From contig JARIEY010000011.1 in the NCBI GenBank assembly GCA_031127085.1, positions 1 through 36,220 on the forward strand: 36,220 nucleotides of DNA, read 5' to 3'. Position numbers and translations under genes: made by a program. Positions 21,540 to 29,410 of the stretch are shown piece after piece. Under the pieces are notes generated by a model. It searched no databases. It had not been told where the DNA came from and saw only the letters and a program-made list of their open reading frames with translations. Source of the stretch: Gemmatimonadota bacterium (lineage in GTDB: Bacteria > Gemmatimonadota > Gemmatimonadetes > Gemmatimonadales > Gemmatimonadaceae). Numbering within the stretch: position 1 is the stretch's first letter; each line of letters opens with the position of its first letter.

Positions 21540-22690
21540 GGAAGCGGCGGCGAAAGGGTGCGGCGAAGTCGGTTCGCTACGTCGTGCGGCGCGATCGTGG
21601 GGCGTCCGAGATCCTTGCTGGCGCCAAGGGCAATGCGACAATGAACGAAGTGCGGCCCAGGCACGCGTTGCGCATCCGCAACGGCACGCCCCAGCTCAAC
21701 GACGCCATCCACGGTGCAGGCCGAGGCATAGCCGCACGCCCGCGCGAGCCCGGGAAAGTCCACACTCGGCGCAATCGTCTTCTGCGCGCCGGTCGAGTCG
21801 TACGCCTCGTTATCGAGTACCACGTGCACGAACCGCGGCGGGCGTAGGTGCCCCACGCTCGCCACTGCCTCGAGCCGCATCAGCAAGGCGCCATCCCCAT
21901 CGAGCACGAGGACGGGTGTGTCGGTTGTTGTGGCGATGCCGAGCGCTACGCTCGGTGCGCATCCCATGGAGCCAACGAGATACAGGTTGCGCGCGCGGTC
22001 CTCCAGTTCAAACCACTCGCGCCCCGTTTTACCCGTAGTGGCAACGACCACGCTCTCGGGCCGCATCGCTTCGAGTACCGCGGCGAGCGCCTCGCGGCGC
22101 GCAGGGCGCGGACGCTCCGTGAGCGCCGCAGCCGGCGGAGACTCGGGCGCCGGCTGTGCGCTGCGCCGCGGTGTGTACTCGCCCACCACGTTCTTGCGCA
22201 GGATAAAGGCAAACGGCCGGCCGGTCTGCTCCATATGCTCGACGGCGCGCGCCACCGCAGGGCCAATGTCGGCGTCAGAGGCCGGGAACCAATCGTGGGC
22301 GACCTCGAGTGCACGCAGCACGTCGCGCGTCGTGCGCCCCATCAGGGCGTGCTGTGGCTCATCCGGTGCGCCATCCGGGTCCCCGCGCAGCGTGATGATG
22401 AGCAACGCAGGAATCCGGAACGGATCGAGCAGCGAGGTGAGTGGGTTCACCAGGTTGCCAAGCCCGGAGTTCTGCAGCAGCACCACGGGGCGAGCGCCCG
22501 CCAACTGCGCCCCCGCCGCCATCGCCAGCGCCTCACCTTCGTTTGTCGCCGCGATGTACCGCAGGTCATCGCGATCGATCACGTAGTCAATGAACGGACG
22601 CAGATACGAGCACGGTACGCCGACCCACGGCCCAAAGCCGTGCGCGCCGAGGACATCCACAAAGCGCTCCGATGAGACTCGCGCGATCAC
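21536..22690 (-). CDS. ppd: Phosphonopyruvate decarboxylase (ThDP-dependent)
   Basis: RFVDVLGAHGFGPWVGVPCSYLRPFIDYVI, TNEGEALAMAAGAQLAG, NSGLGNLVNPLTSL, MGRTTRDVL, ThDP motif GDGALLMRLEAVASVG...VLDNEAYDSTGAQ. GTG start at 22690 overlaps pepM stop (GTGA). Confidence 0.92.
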   Translation of the reverse strand: MIARVSSERFVDVLGAHGFGPWVGVPCSYLRPFIDYVIDRDDLRYIAATNEGEALAMAAGAQLAGARPVVLLQNSGLGNLVNPLTSLLDPFRIPALLIITLRGDPDGAPDEPQHALMGRTTRDVLRALEVAHDWFPASDADIGPAVARAVEHMEQTGRPFAFILRKNVVGEYTPRRSAQPAPESPPAAALTERPRPARREALAAVLEAMRPESVVVATTGKTGREWFELEDRARNLYLVGSMGCAPSVALGIATTTDTPVLVLDGDGALLMRLEAVASVGHLRPPRFVHVVLDNEAYDSTGAQKTIAPSVDFPGLARACGYASACTVDGVVELGRAVADAQRVPGPHFVHCRIALGASKDLGRPTIAPHDVANRLRRTLSPPLP

Positions 22691-24390
22691 GATGAGACCA
22701 GCCGGCAGGCGAGTTCGTAGTCGGCGAAGCTGCGGAGCTCGAGCCACCCCGACGTGACTTCAAGCGCCGTTATGTCGAGTCCGCCCGCTAGGGCACGCTG
22801 CAGCAGATCGGGCACCGCGGCAGCACCCATACCTTCCGCCTGATCGCGGAGCACCGGCCACTGCGACGACGAGACCAGCACAAGTCCGGCGAACTCGCCA
22901 TTCGCCGTCTGCGCATCGACCCCGCTGCCAATGGCGAGCACGCGACGCGGCGCTGACGGGCTCAAGAAGCGCTTGGAGGCGGTCCCCTCATCGTCGACGT
23001 GGACAAAATCCCGCGTCGTATGCCCCGGCGTTACCGGTCGATCGCTCCGATCGACCACCACGGTACAAGGATCCGCCGTGGCGAGCAGGCGTTCAATCAG
23101 CGGACGCTCGACGAGGACATCGCCGTACCAGACGAGTGTGCGCGCATCCGCAGCGTCCGGTGTAGCCGGAGCGGCTAGCAACGACCCGACCTCACCGCCC
23201 GCGGGCCACGAGGTACTTACGCAAAGGCGCGCGCCAGAGGCAGGCACCGCATCGTGACGATAGCCCGCCACAACAGTGATGTCGGCAATGCCGCACTGGC
23301 GCAGCACCTCCACCTGACGATGAACCAACGACTGCCCGTTCACATCGAGGGCCGCGAGAGGCACGCTACCGGTCAGCGACGCAAGGGTCGGGTCGTCTCG
23401 GTGATCACCCGCGTGGAGGAGTATGGCGCGCGTCGGCACCGCGCCGCTGCGGTCGAAGGCCTGCTCCGCCGCCCGGTGGGCCGGCATCCCCTGCAGGTCA
23501 AAGAGCACGCTCAGCGGCGCAATCTCGCCTTCGACCGCGAGACTGTTGCCATCTCGCATGATCGTCCGCCAGGTGTCGCTCACGGCGCGCGCTGCGGCGC
23601 GGATTCCCTGATTGGCGTAGATCACCATCTTGATCCCCAGTGCGTCCGCCTCGGCCACCCCCAGCGTGGGATACGTCGTGGGAACCACAATCACCGGCAC
23701 CGAGGGGGTCCAACGCTGCATGAACTCGCGAATCCCCTCAGCGGTGCGCGATTTGTCGTGGATCAGCAGCGCGTCGGCGCCGGCACGCACATAGGCATCG
23801 GCACGCCTCAGCGCCTCGTCGACTCCCCACCCGGCAATAAGCGCTTCCGTGCGCGCGATGACGGCGAACTCGCGGGTGCGCTGCGCGTTCTTCGCGGCGA
23901 GAATCTTCCCCACGAACTCCGCCACCGAGGCCAACTCCTGCTTGCCATCGATGAAGCTGTTGGTCTTGGGGAAGCACTTGTCTTCAATGCAGACCGCAGC
24001 GACACCTGCCGCCTCGAACAGGCGCACCATACGCATCACATTGTTCGAGTTGCCGTATCCCGTGTCGCAGTCGGCGATCACGGGCACCGGCGCCACGCCC
24101 TGCGCGATGCTCTCCGCAGCCGCGAGATACTCGGTCATCGTGAGGATACTGGCGTCGGGCACTCCGTGGGCCGACGAGATCTCAAAGCCGCTGGACCAGA
24201 TGGCGTCGAGCCCCGCCTGCACCGCGAGCTTCGCGCCCAACGCATTGTGGGCGCCGGCCACGCGACCCACGCCCGGGCGCGCCCAAAGCGCACGCAGTCG
24301 TTGCGCGGGAGTTCCAGTTTCGGTGCTGATCGGCGTCACGGCGTGTCTGGGTTGAGGCTCTCGCGTACATTCAACAGATTGCGCGGCCAT
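22687..24390 (-). CDS. pepM: Phosphoenolpyruvate mutase with C-terminal nucleotidyltransferase-like domain
   Basis: Diagnostic PepM motif EDKCFPKTNS; AHNALGAKLAVQAGLDAIWSSGFEISSAHGVPDAS; C-terminal domain with ITVVAGYRHDAV and YGDVLVERPLIERLL. Alternative GTG start at 24339. Confidence 0.94.
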   Translation of the reverse strand: MAAQSVECTREPQPRHAVTPISTETGTPAQRLRALWARPGVGRVAGAHNALGAKLAVQAGLDAIWSSGFEISSAHGVPDASILTMTEYLAAAESIAQGVAPVPVIADCDTGYGNSNNVMRMVRLFEAAGVAAVCIEDKCFPKTNSFIDGKQELASVAEFVGKILAAKNAQRTREFAVIARTEALIAGWGVDEALRRADAYVRAGADALLIHDKSRTAEGIREFMQRWTPSVPVIVVPTTYPTLGVAEADALGIKMVIYANQGIRAAARAVSDTWRTIMRDGNSLAVEGEIAPLSVLFDLQGMPAHRAAEQAFDRSGAVPTRAILLHAGDHRDDPTLASLTGSVPLAALDVNGQSLVHRQVEVLRQCGIADITVVAGYRHDAVPASGARLCVSTSWPAGGEVGSLLAAPATPDAADARTLVWYGDVLVERPLIERLLATADPCTVVVDRSDRPVTPGHTTRDFVHVDDEGTASKRFLSPSAPRRVLAIGSGVDAQTANGEFAGLVLVSSSQWPVLRDQAEGMGAAAVPDLLQRALAGGLDITALEVTSGWLELRSFADYELACRLVSS

Positions 24391-24418
24391 CGCAAGGCGG
24401 CCGCGTACCGCGCTTGCG
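24391..24418. promoter_or_regulatory. Imperfect inverted repeat between divergent pepM and CDP-alcohol phosphotransferase genes
   Basis: CGCAAG-GCGG-ccgcgta-CCGC-g-CTTGCG: 6-bp outer and 4-bp inner complementary arms with one unpaired G. Confidence 0.4.
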
Positions 24419-24447
24419 AGTCATTCTCATCCGCCACACTCCCGCCC

Positions 24448-25473
24448 GTGTCGACTGAGCCGGTCTCGACTTCATATCGTTTTACCGATCGGTCGCTCCT
24501 TCGACCCTGGCTCACGCGGGTCTGGTTTGAGCGCCTGTTCCCGCTGCTGCCACGCTGGCTGGCCGCCAACATCGTCACGGTGCTATCCACCGGGGTGCTG
24601 CTCAGCGTGCTGCTCGCGTCCTTCGTGGCGGACCAGATCGGGGCCGCAGGCTACGCGCTCCTGCAGTTGGTGGCGCTGCAACTCTACGTTGCAGGCGACC
24701 ATCTCGACGGGATGCAGGCCAAGGCAAGCGGTACGACATCGCCACTGGGCGATTTTCTGGACCATCACTGCGACCTGTGGGCCGGCTGCGTGCTCTGCTT
24801 CGGCTTCTGGAGTCTGACGGGGGGCCCTCTATGGGAGCTCTTCGTGCTCACCGGCCTGATGATCCTCGGCTTCGCCATCACCTACGTGGAACGCGCCGAA
24901 CGTCGCGCGTTGCACTTCACCTCGTGGGGCACGCTCGAAGCGATCGCCATCGTCACGGCGTTCTATCTGGCGTGGTGCTTCGGGCCCGTGCGTGCCTGGT
25001 TTCAGCAGACCACGGCAGGCATTCCACGGCATATGTTCGTCGCTGCCATCGGCGTCGTAATGTGCGTCGGCGTGATCGTTGTCATCGCGCGGCGCCTCGC
25101 GCGCCTTCCCGTGCCGCTGCTCCTGTTCGCCTCGATGCTCATCGCGCTCGCCGTGTGGATTGTGCGCCATCCCGCACTCCCTCCGCTGGCGGGCTGGCTG
25201 CTCGTTGGACTCGCGGGCGCAGAGTACGTGGCGCGGGTGATGCAGGCGCACACGACCACGCGACCGCGCCCGTGGCCCGATGCCCTGGCCGTGCTTGGGA
25301 CGGCCGCCCTGTGGCTACGCTATCCGGTTGCTGACGCACCGGTGCCAATCCTGATCGCCTTCGGAGGCTGGCTCACACTGCGGTATCTGGTCACGCTCAC
25401 CAGAATCATCGCCGGCTGGCGGATGCACTGGGTGTGGGTGAACGCAACACCCGGCGACTCGGCGAAAGGCTAG
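24448..25473 (+). CDS. CDP-alcohol phosphatidyltransferase, choline/ethanolamine phosphotransferase-like
   Basis: Motif GDHLDGMQAKASGTTSPLGDFLDHHCD fits D(x2)DG(x2)A[R>K](x8)G(x3)D(x3)D; multiple TM helices. GTG 24448 is the likely start; the track ORF from 23254 reads antisense through pepM. Confidence 0.88.
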   Translation: MSTEPVSTSYRFTDRSLLRPWLTRVWFERLFPLLPRWLAANIVTVLSTGVLLSVLLASFVADQIGAAGYALLQLVALQLYVAGDHLDGMQAKASGTTSPLGDFLDHHCDLWAGCVLCFGFWSLTGGPLWELFVLTGLMILGFAITYVERAERRALHFTSWGTLEAIAIVTAFYLAWCFGPVRAWFQQTTAGIPRHMFVAAIGVVMCVGVIVVIARRLARLPVPLLLFASMLIALAVWIVRHPALPPLAGWLLVGLAGAEYVARVMQAHTTTRPRPWPDALAVLGTAALWLRYPVADAPVPILIAFGGWLTLRYLVTLTRIIAGWRMHWVWVNATPGDSAKG

Positions 25474-25499
25474 CAGCGGTCACTGGGGTGCCGGTCGCC

Positions 25500-26375
25500 A
25501 TGGCAGGTGACGGCAACGAAAACACACTACATCTTTGGTCGGTGCAACACCCCCGCCTGGAACTCAGCGCCACGCCCGCGCCCCGTACGCTCGTCATCGT
25601 GCCGATGTACAACTGCGCGCCGCAGATCACGCGGGTGCTGGCGCAGTTTCACACGGCGCCCGCGTGTCAGGTCGCGCGGGTACTGGTGGTCGATAATCGG
25701 TCGACCGACGATGGCCTGCAGGTCGCGACGCGCGCACTCGCCGCGATGACCGCGCCGGAGGTGCTCTTGGTGCGCAACCGGGAGAACTACGGGCTCGGCG
25801 GTTCGCACAAGGTCGGCTTCAGGCACGCGATCGCCCATGGCTTTGATCGCGCTGTCATCCTGCATGGCGACGACCAGGGCACAATCGAGGATCTGCTCCC
25901 GACCCTTGCGCGCGCGCCGCAGCGGGACGCGTGGCTCGGCGCTCGCTTCATGCCCGGATCGCAACTGCACGGCTATTCCACACTGCGCTCGCTCGGCAAC
26001 CGCGCGTTCAACGCGTTGTTCGGTCTGGTCGCCAGGCGTCGCGTCTTCGATCTCGGGTCAGGCCTCAACTGCTATGATGTGCGGATCCTGCGCGACGGTT
26101 TCTATCGGCGTTTTCCCGACGATCTGACCTTCAACTACTGCATGATTCTGGCGCACATCGCGCTGCGCCACGACATCACGTTCGTGCCGATTCGGTGGCG
26201 TGAGGACGATCAAGTCTCCAACGTGCGGCTCACGCGCCAGGCGCTCAAGGTGCTGCGCTTGCTGTCCCACTTCGCTGGCGGCGCGACGGCCTTCCTGCAG
26301 CGCGAGTGGCGCGCCACGCCCCGGGACGCGTACGAATGTGAGCTGATCGCCGCGAACTATCCGGCCGCCGTGTAG
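25500..26375 (+). CDS. Glycosyltransferase family 2 protein
   Basis: TLVIVPMYNCAPQITRVLAQF, VLVVDNRSTDDG, RNRENYGLGGSHKVGFRHAI, ILHGDDQG. Alternative GTG start at 25434 overlapping the preceding gene. Confidence 0.87.
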   Translation: MAGDGNENTLHLWSVQHPRLELSATPAPRTLVIVPMYNCAPQITRVLAQFHTAPACQVARVLVVDNRSTDDGLQVATRALAAMTAPEVLLVRNRENYGLGGSHKVGFRHAIAHGFDRAVILHGDDQGTIEDLLPTLARAPQRDAWLGARFMPGSQLHGYSTLRSLGNRAFNALFGLVARRRVFDLGSGLNCYDVRILRDGFYRRFPDDLTFNYCMILAHIALRHDITFVPIRWREDDQVSNVRLTRQALKVLRLLSHFAGGATAFLQREWRATPRDAYECELIAANYPAAV

Positions 26376-27206
26376 ATGTCGACACTGGCCCTCGCCATCC
26401 TCGCATACATCGCCTCGCACGCTCTGCGGTACAGCCGCGTGCGCGTTCTCTTCCGAGAAGCGCGTCGCCGTGACGCACGATTGCTCGAGGCGCATCTCAC
26501 CAGCGCGTGGGTCGGCGCGCTCCTCCCGTATCGCTTAGGTGAGTTGGCGAGGCTCTCGCAGTTCATCTCCGTCGCGGGCCAGTGGCGTATCGGCGCTGCC
26601 GCCTACGCGATGGAGAAGTTCTTCGACGCGGTCTTTCTGCTCTGTGTCTCGTTGCTGGCGCTCTTCACCGCGTCATCCCCATTTCCACTGGGATCGCTGC
26701 TAGCGCTTCTTGCCGTGGTGATTACCGCCGGGATTGCGCTCTACGCGACCGCCGAGGGGATGATTGAGTGGAGCGCTCGGCGCCTCCTCTTCGCACCTCC
26801 CTCGCCGGCGCGTATGGGACTGCTGCGCGCGGTCGCAGAGGCGCGCACGCAGATGGCCGCGGTCCGTACCACCGTGCGCCGCCGCGGCCTCTCACTCGCC
26901 GGCCTGACGGCGGGTATCTGGTTGCTCGATGCTTCGGCGTTCGCCTTGGCGATGGCCTCGCCCGCGCGACTTTCGTTCCAAGCGGAGTGGGCGGCATTTC
27001 TCACCCTGCTGCAGGATATGCTGCGGGGACCGCTCGGTGCTGGCGGCGAACGCTATGCCCTAGTAGTCATCGTTCTGCTTTCGCTCGGTGCCGCGGCCTG
27101 TGCCGTCAGCTGGGCACGACGGATGTTCCGCCGCCTCCAGGGCCGAGATACGGCTCGCCCGCCGTATAGACTCTCCTTCGCCTCGCCAGGCAGCCCCGAT
27201 GAGTGA
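26376..27206 (+). CDS. Lysylphosphatidylglycerol synthase TM / flippase-like domain membrane protein
   Basis: Starts immediately after the GT2 stop; LTSAWVGALLPYRLGELARLSQFISVAGQWRIGAAAYAMEKFFDAVFLL with multiple TM helices. Confidence 0.7.
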   Translation: MSTLALAILAYIASHALRYSRVRVLFREARRRDARLLEAHLTSAWVGALLPYRLGELARLSQFISVAGQWRIGAAAYAMEKFFDAVFLLCVSLLALFTASSPFPLGSLLALLAVVITAGIALYATAEGMIEWSARRLLFAPPSPARMGLLRAVAEARTQMAAVRTTVRRRGLSLAGLTAGIWLLDASAFALAMASPARLSFQAEWAAFLTLLQDMLRGPLGAGGERYALVVIVLLSLGAAACAVSWARRMFRRLQGRDTARPPYRLSFASPGSPDE

Positions 27207-28635
27207 GCGTTTTACCTTCGTCCTCGATGACCGCGAGCTGGCATCGTCCCCGGCCAGCACGCTGATTGGCCCGCGCGCCTTCGGCGGCATCGTCTTCAGG
27301 CGCTCAACGCTCGCCGGACGCGTTTCCGACGCACTCAAGGCCGCTGGGGGCGTGGACTTTGTGCACGCGCGCTCGGACGCGGAGTACCTGGCCGCACTGG
27401 CAGCGACCGCGCGTGAAGGCAGCTGGTGCGTGATCTGGCACGCCAGCGCCGTGGCGCGCAGTCGCGAGGCATTTCTTGCGCTTCTCGCACGCCTGCGTCT
27501 GGCAGAACAGCAGGTCAGGGTGGGGGCGCGACGGACGCTTGCCGTCGTTGGTCCAGGGCTCGTCCTGCAACAGACCGCGCTTGATCCGTGGGGTCTGACG
27601 CGCGACTGGCCTGTGCTGGACGTCGACGATGGCCTCGTGGACCTCACAGACTACCGCGAGGCCCTGCGATTTCTTTCCGGCGGATTCGAGGCCCGTCACT
27701 TCAACAACGTCTCCGCCGATGACGCGACGGTGACCAAGCGATCGCAGGATATTGCCAAAATCAGCGCCGAGCACGACTTCTACTACCTGCTGCCCGATAC
27801 GCTGCGTTCATGGTTCGTGGCGCCTACAAACCTCACGGTTGGCGAAGGATGGGCCTCGTATCAGATGCCGCGTCACTACGTGCCAGACGCGGCGCTGCAG
27901 TGGATCCACGGTGCACTGTCGCCCGAAGACTTCGAGCGGCTTCTGGATGCCACATTCGCATTTCTGGACGCGCGACCGGTTCGCGGGGTGTCAGTGAGGG
28001 AGGTGGGAGCGGCAGTCGACGCGCTGTACCTCACCAAGGTGGAGCAGCGCATCGCAGCACTCGAAGCCACCCCGCAGAGCGCACGCTTGAACGGGCTCCT
28101 TCAGTTCGGGACGCGCGAACGGTCGCTCCGGGACCTGGTGGCGAGATATCACGCGCATTTCACACGGCACCGCGCGGCGCTCTGTGAGCCCGCGGCGCTC
28201 GCTATTGGGCATGGCGATCTCTGTTTCTCGAACATGCTGTATGATGCGGACAATGGGCAGTTGCGGCTCATCGATCCGCGCGGAGCGCGCACTGAGGCGG
28301 AGCTGTGGACGCACGCCGGTTACGACCTGGCAAAACTGTCACACTCCGTGCTTGGCGACTACGACTGGATCACCAGTGGCCGATACCGGGTCGCGATGGA
28401 CGACGACCGCTCGCTTGGCATCCATCTGATAGATGGAAACACCGCGTTGGCACCGCGCAAGCAGGCCTTCGTGACACGCATTGAGCAGCGGGGCATCGAC
28501 CCCCGGGTGCTGCGTACGTGCGAAGCGTCGCTCTTCCTATCGATGCTCCCCCTGCACAGCGAGCATCCGAACAAGCTGTTGGCGCTGACCTTGAACGTGG
28601 CTCGCATCCTCGACGAACTGGACGCCAATGCGTAG
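27199..28635 (+). CDS. Phosphotransferase (APH/choline kinase-like) with an extra N-terminal domain
   Basis: VTKRSQDIAKISAEHDFYYLLP N-lobe; catalytic GHGDLCFSNMLYDADNGQLRLIDPRG. ATG 27199 overlaps preceding stop (ATGAGTGA). Confidence 0.8.
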   Translation: MSERFTFVLDDRELASSPASTLIGPRAFGGIVFRRSTLAGRVSDALKAAGGVDFVHARSDAEYLAALAATAREGSWCVIWHASAVARSREAFLALLARLRLAEQQVRVGARRTLAVVGPGLVLQQTALDPWGLTRDWPVLDVDDGLVDLTDYREALRFLSGGFEARHFNNVSADDATVTKRSQDIAKISAEHDFYYLLPDTLRSWFVAPTNLTVGEGWASYQMPRHYVPDAALQWIHGALSPEDFERLLDATFAFLDARPVRGVSVREVGAAVDALYLTKVEQRIAALEATPQSARLNGLLQFGTRERSLRDLVARYHAHFTRHRAALCEPAALAIGHGDLCFSNMLYDADNGQLRLIDPRGARTEAELWTHAGYDLAKLSHSVLGDYDWITSGRYRVAMDDDRSLGIHLIDGNTALAPRKQAFVTRIEQRGIDPRVLRTCEASLFLSMLPLHSEHPNKLLALTLNVARILDELDANA

Positions 28636-29410
28636 TCATCCGTTCGGCAGCGTGGTGATTACGATGGCAGGCGCCGGACGCCGGTTTGCCGACGCCGGCT
28701 ACCAGGGTCCGAAGTACCAACTGCTCGCGCACGGAGAGACCCTGTGGTGGTGGTCGATGATCGGCCTTTCCCACTTGTTCTCGACGGCGCGCTTTGTCTT
28801 TGTGGCCCGGGCGGAGGATTCCAGTCGCGCCTTCCTGCAGGCGGAGTGCCGTCGCCTCGGCATTCGCTCGCACGAGGTGATCGAGCTCGACCACTCCACC
28901 GATGGACAGGCCACGACAGCGCTCAGGGCACTTTCCGCGTGCGATGCCTCGGCTCCGCTCAGCATCTTCAATATCGACACGCACGTGAGGCCCGGAAGTC
29001 TTGGTGCCGTTCCGGAGGAATCGGACGGTTGGATTCCCTGCTTCGCTGGACGGGGCGACCACTGGAGCTTCGTAAGACTCGGCCCCGAGGGCCGAGCCGT
29101 CGAGGTGCGCGAGAAGCAACGCATTGCCCCGCACGCCACGATCGGTTTCTACTGGTTCAGTTCTGCGCGCCTGTTCTGTGCCGCGTATGACGCGTTCTAC
29201 GGGTCCAACCATCCGGCGCGTCCGCCGGGCGAGGCGTTTGTAGCGCCCATCTACAATCACCTGATAGGCGCTGGCCTGTCCGTTCGTATTTCGATGATCC
29301 CCGATGACGCCGTCACGGTGCTGGGGACGCCCGAGGAACTGGTGCGGTTTCAGCAAGCAGCCGCGCCGTCCATTGTTCGAAGCGAAGGATACCGCTCGCC
29401 GGCAACGTAA
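28628..29410 (+). CDS. Nucleotidyltransferase (NTP_transferase-like)
   Basis: VVITMAGAGRRFADAGYQGPKYQLLAHGETLWWWSM, IFNIDTHVRPG. Start overlaps kinase stop (ATGCGTAG). Confidence 0.78.
   Translation: MRSHPFGSVVITMAGAGRRFADAGYQGPKYQLLAHGETLWWWSMIGLSHLFSTARFVFVARAEDSSRAFLQAECRRLGIRSHEVIELDHSTDGQATTALRALSACDASAPLSIFNIDTHVRPGSLGAVPEESDGWIPCFAGRGDHWSFVRLGPEGRAVEVREKQRIAPHATIGFYWFSSARLFCAAYDAFYGSNHPARPPGEAFVAPIYNHLIGAGLSVRISMIPDDAVTVLGTPEELVRFQQAAAPSIVRSEGYRSPAT

Noticed and set aside
21848-22675. 275-aa plus-strand ORF
   Set aside because: Antisense to ppd; Arg/His-rich shadow ORF.
23254-24447. N-terminal 398 codons of the 739-aa ORF 23254..25473
   Set aside because: Reads antisense through pepM; the real CDP-alcohol transferase begins near GTG 24448.
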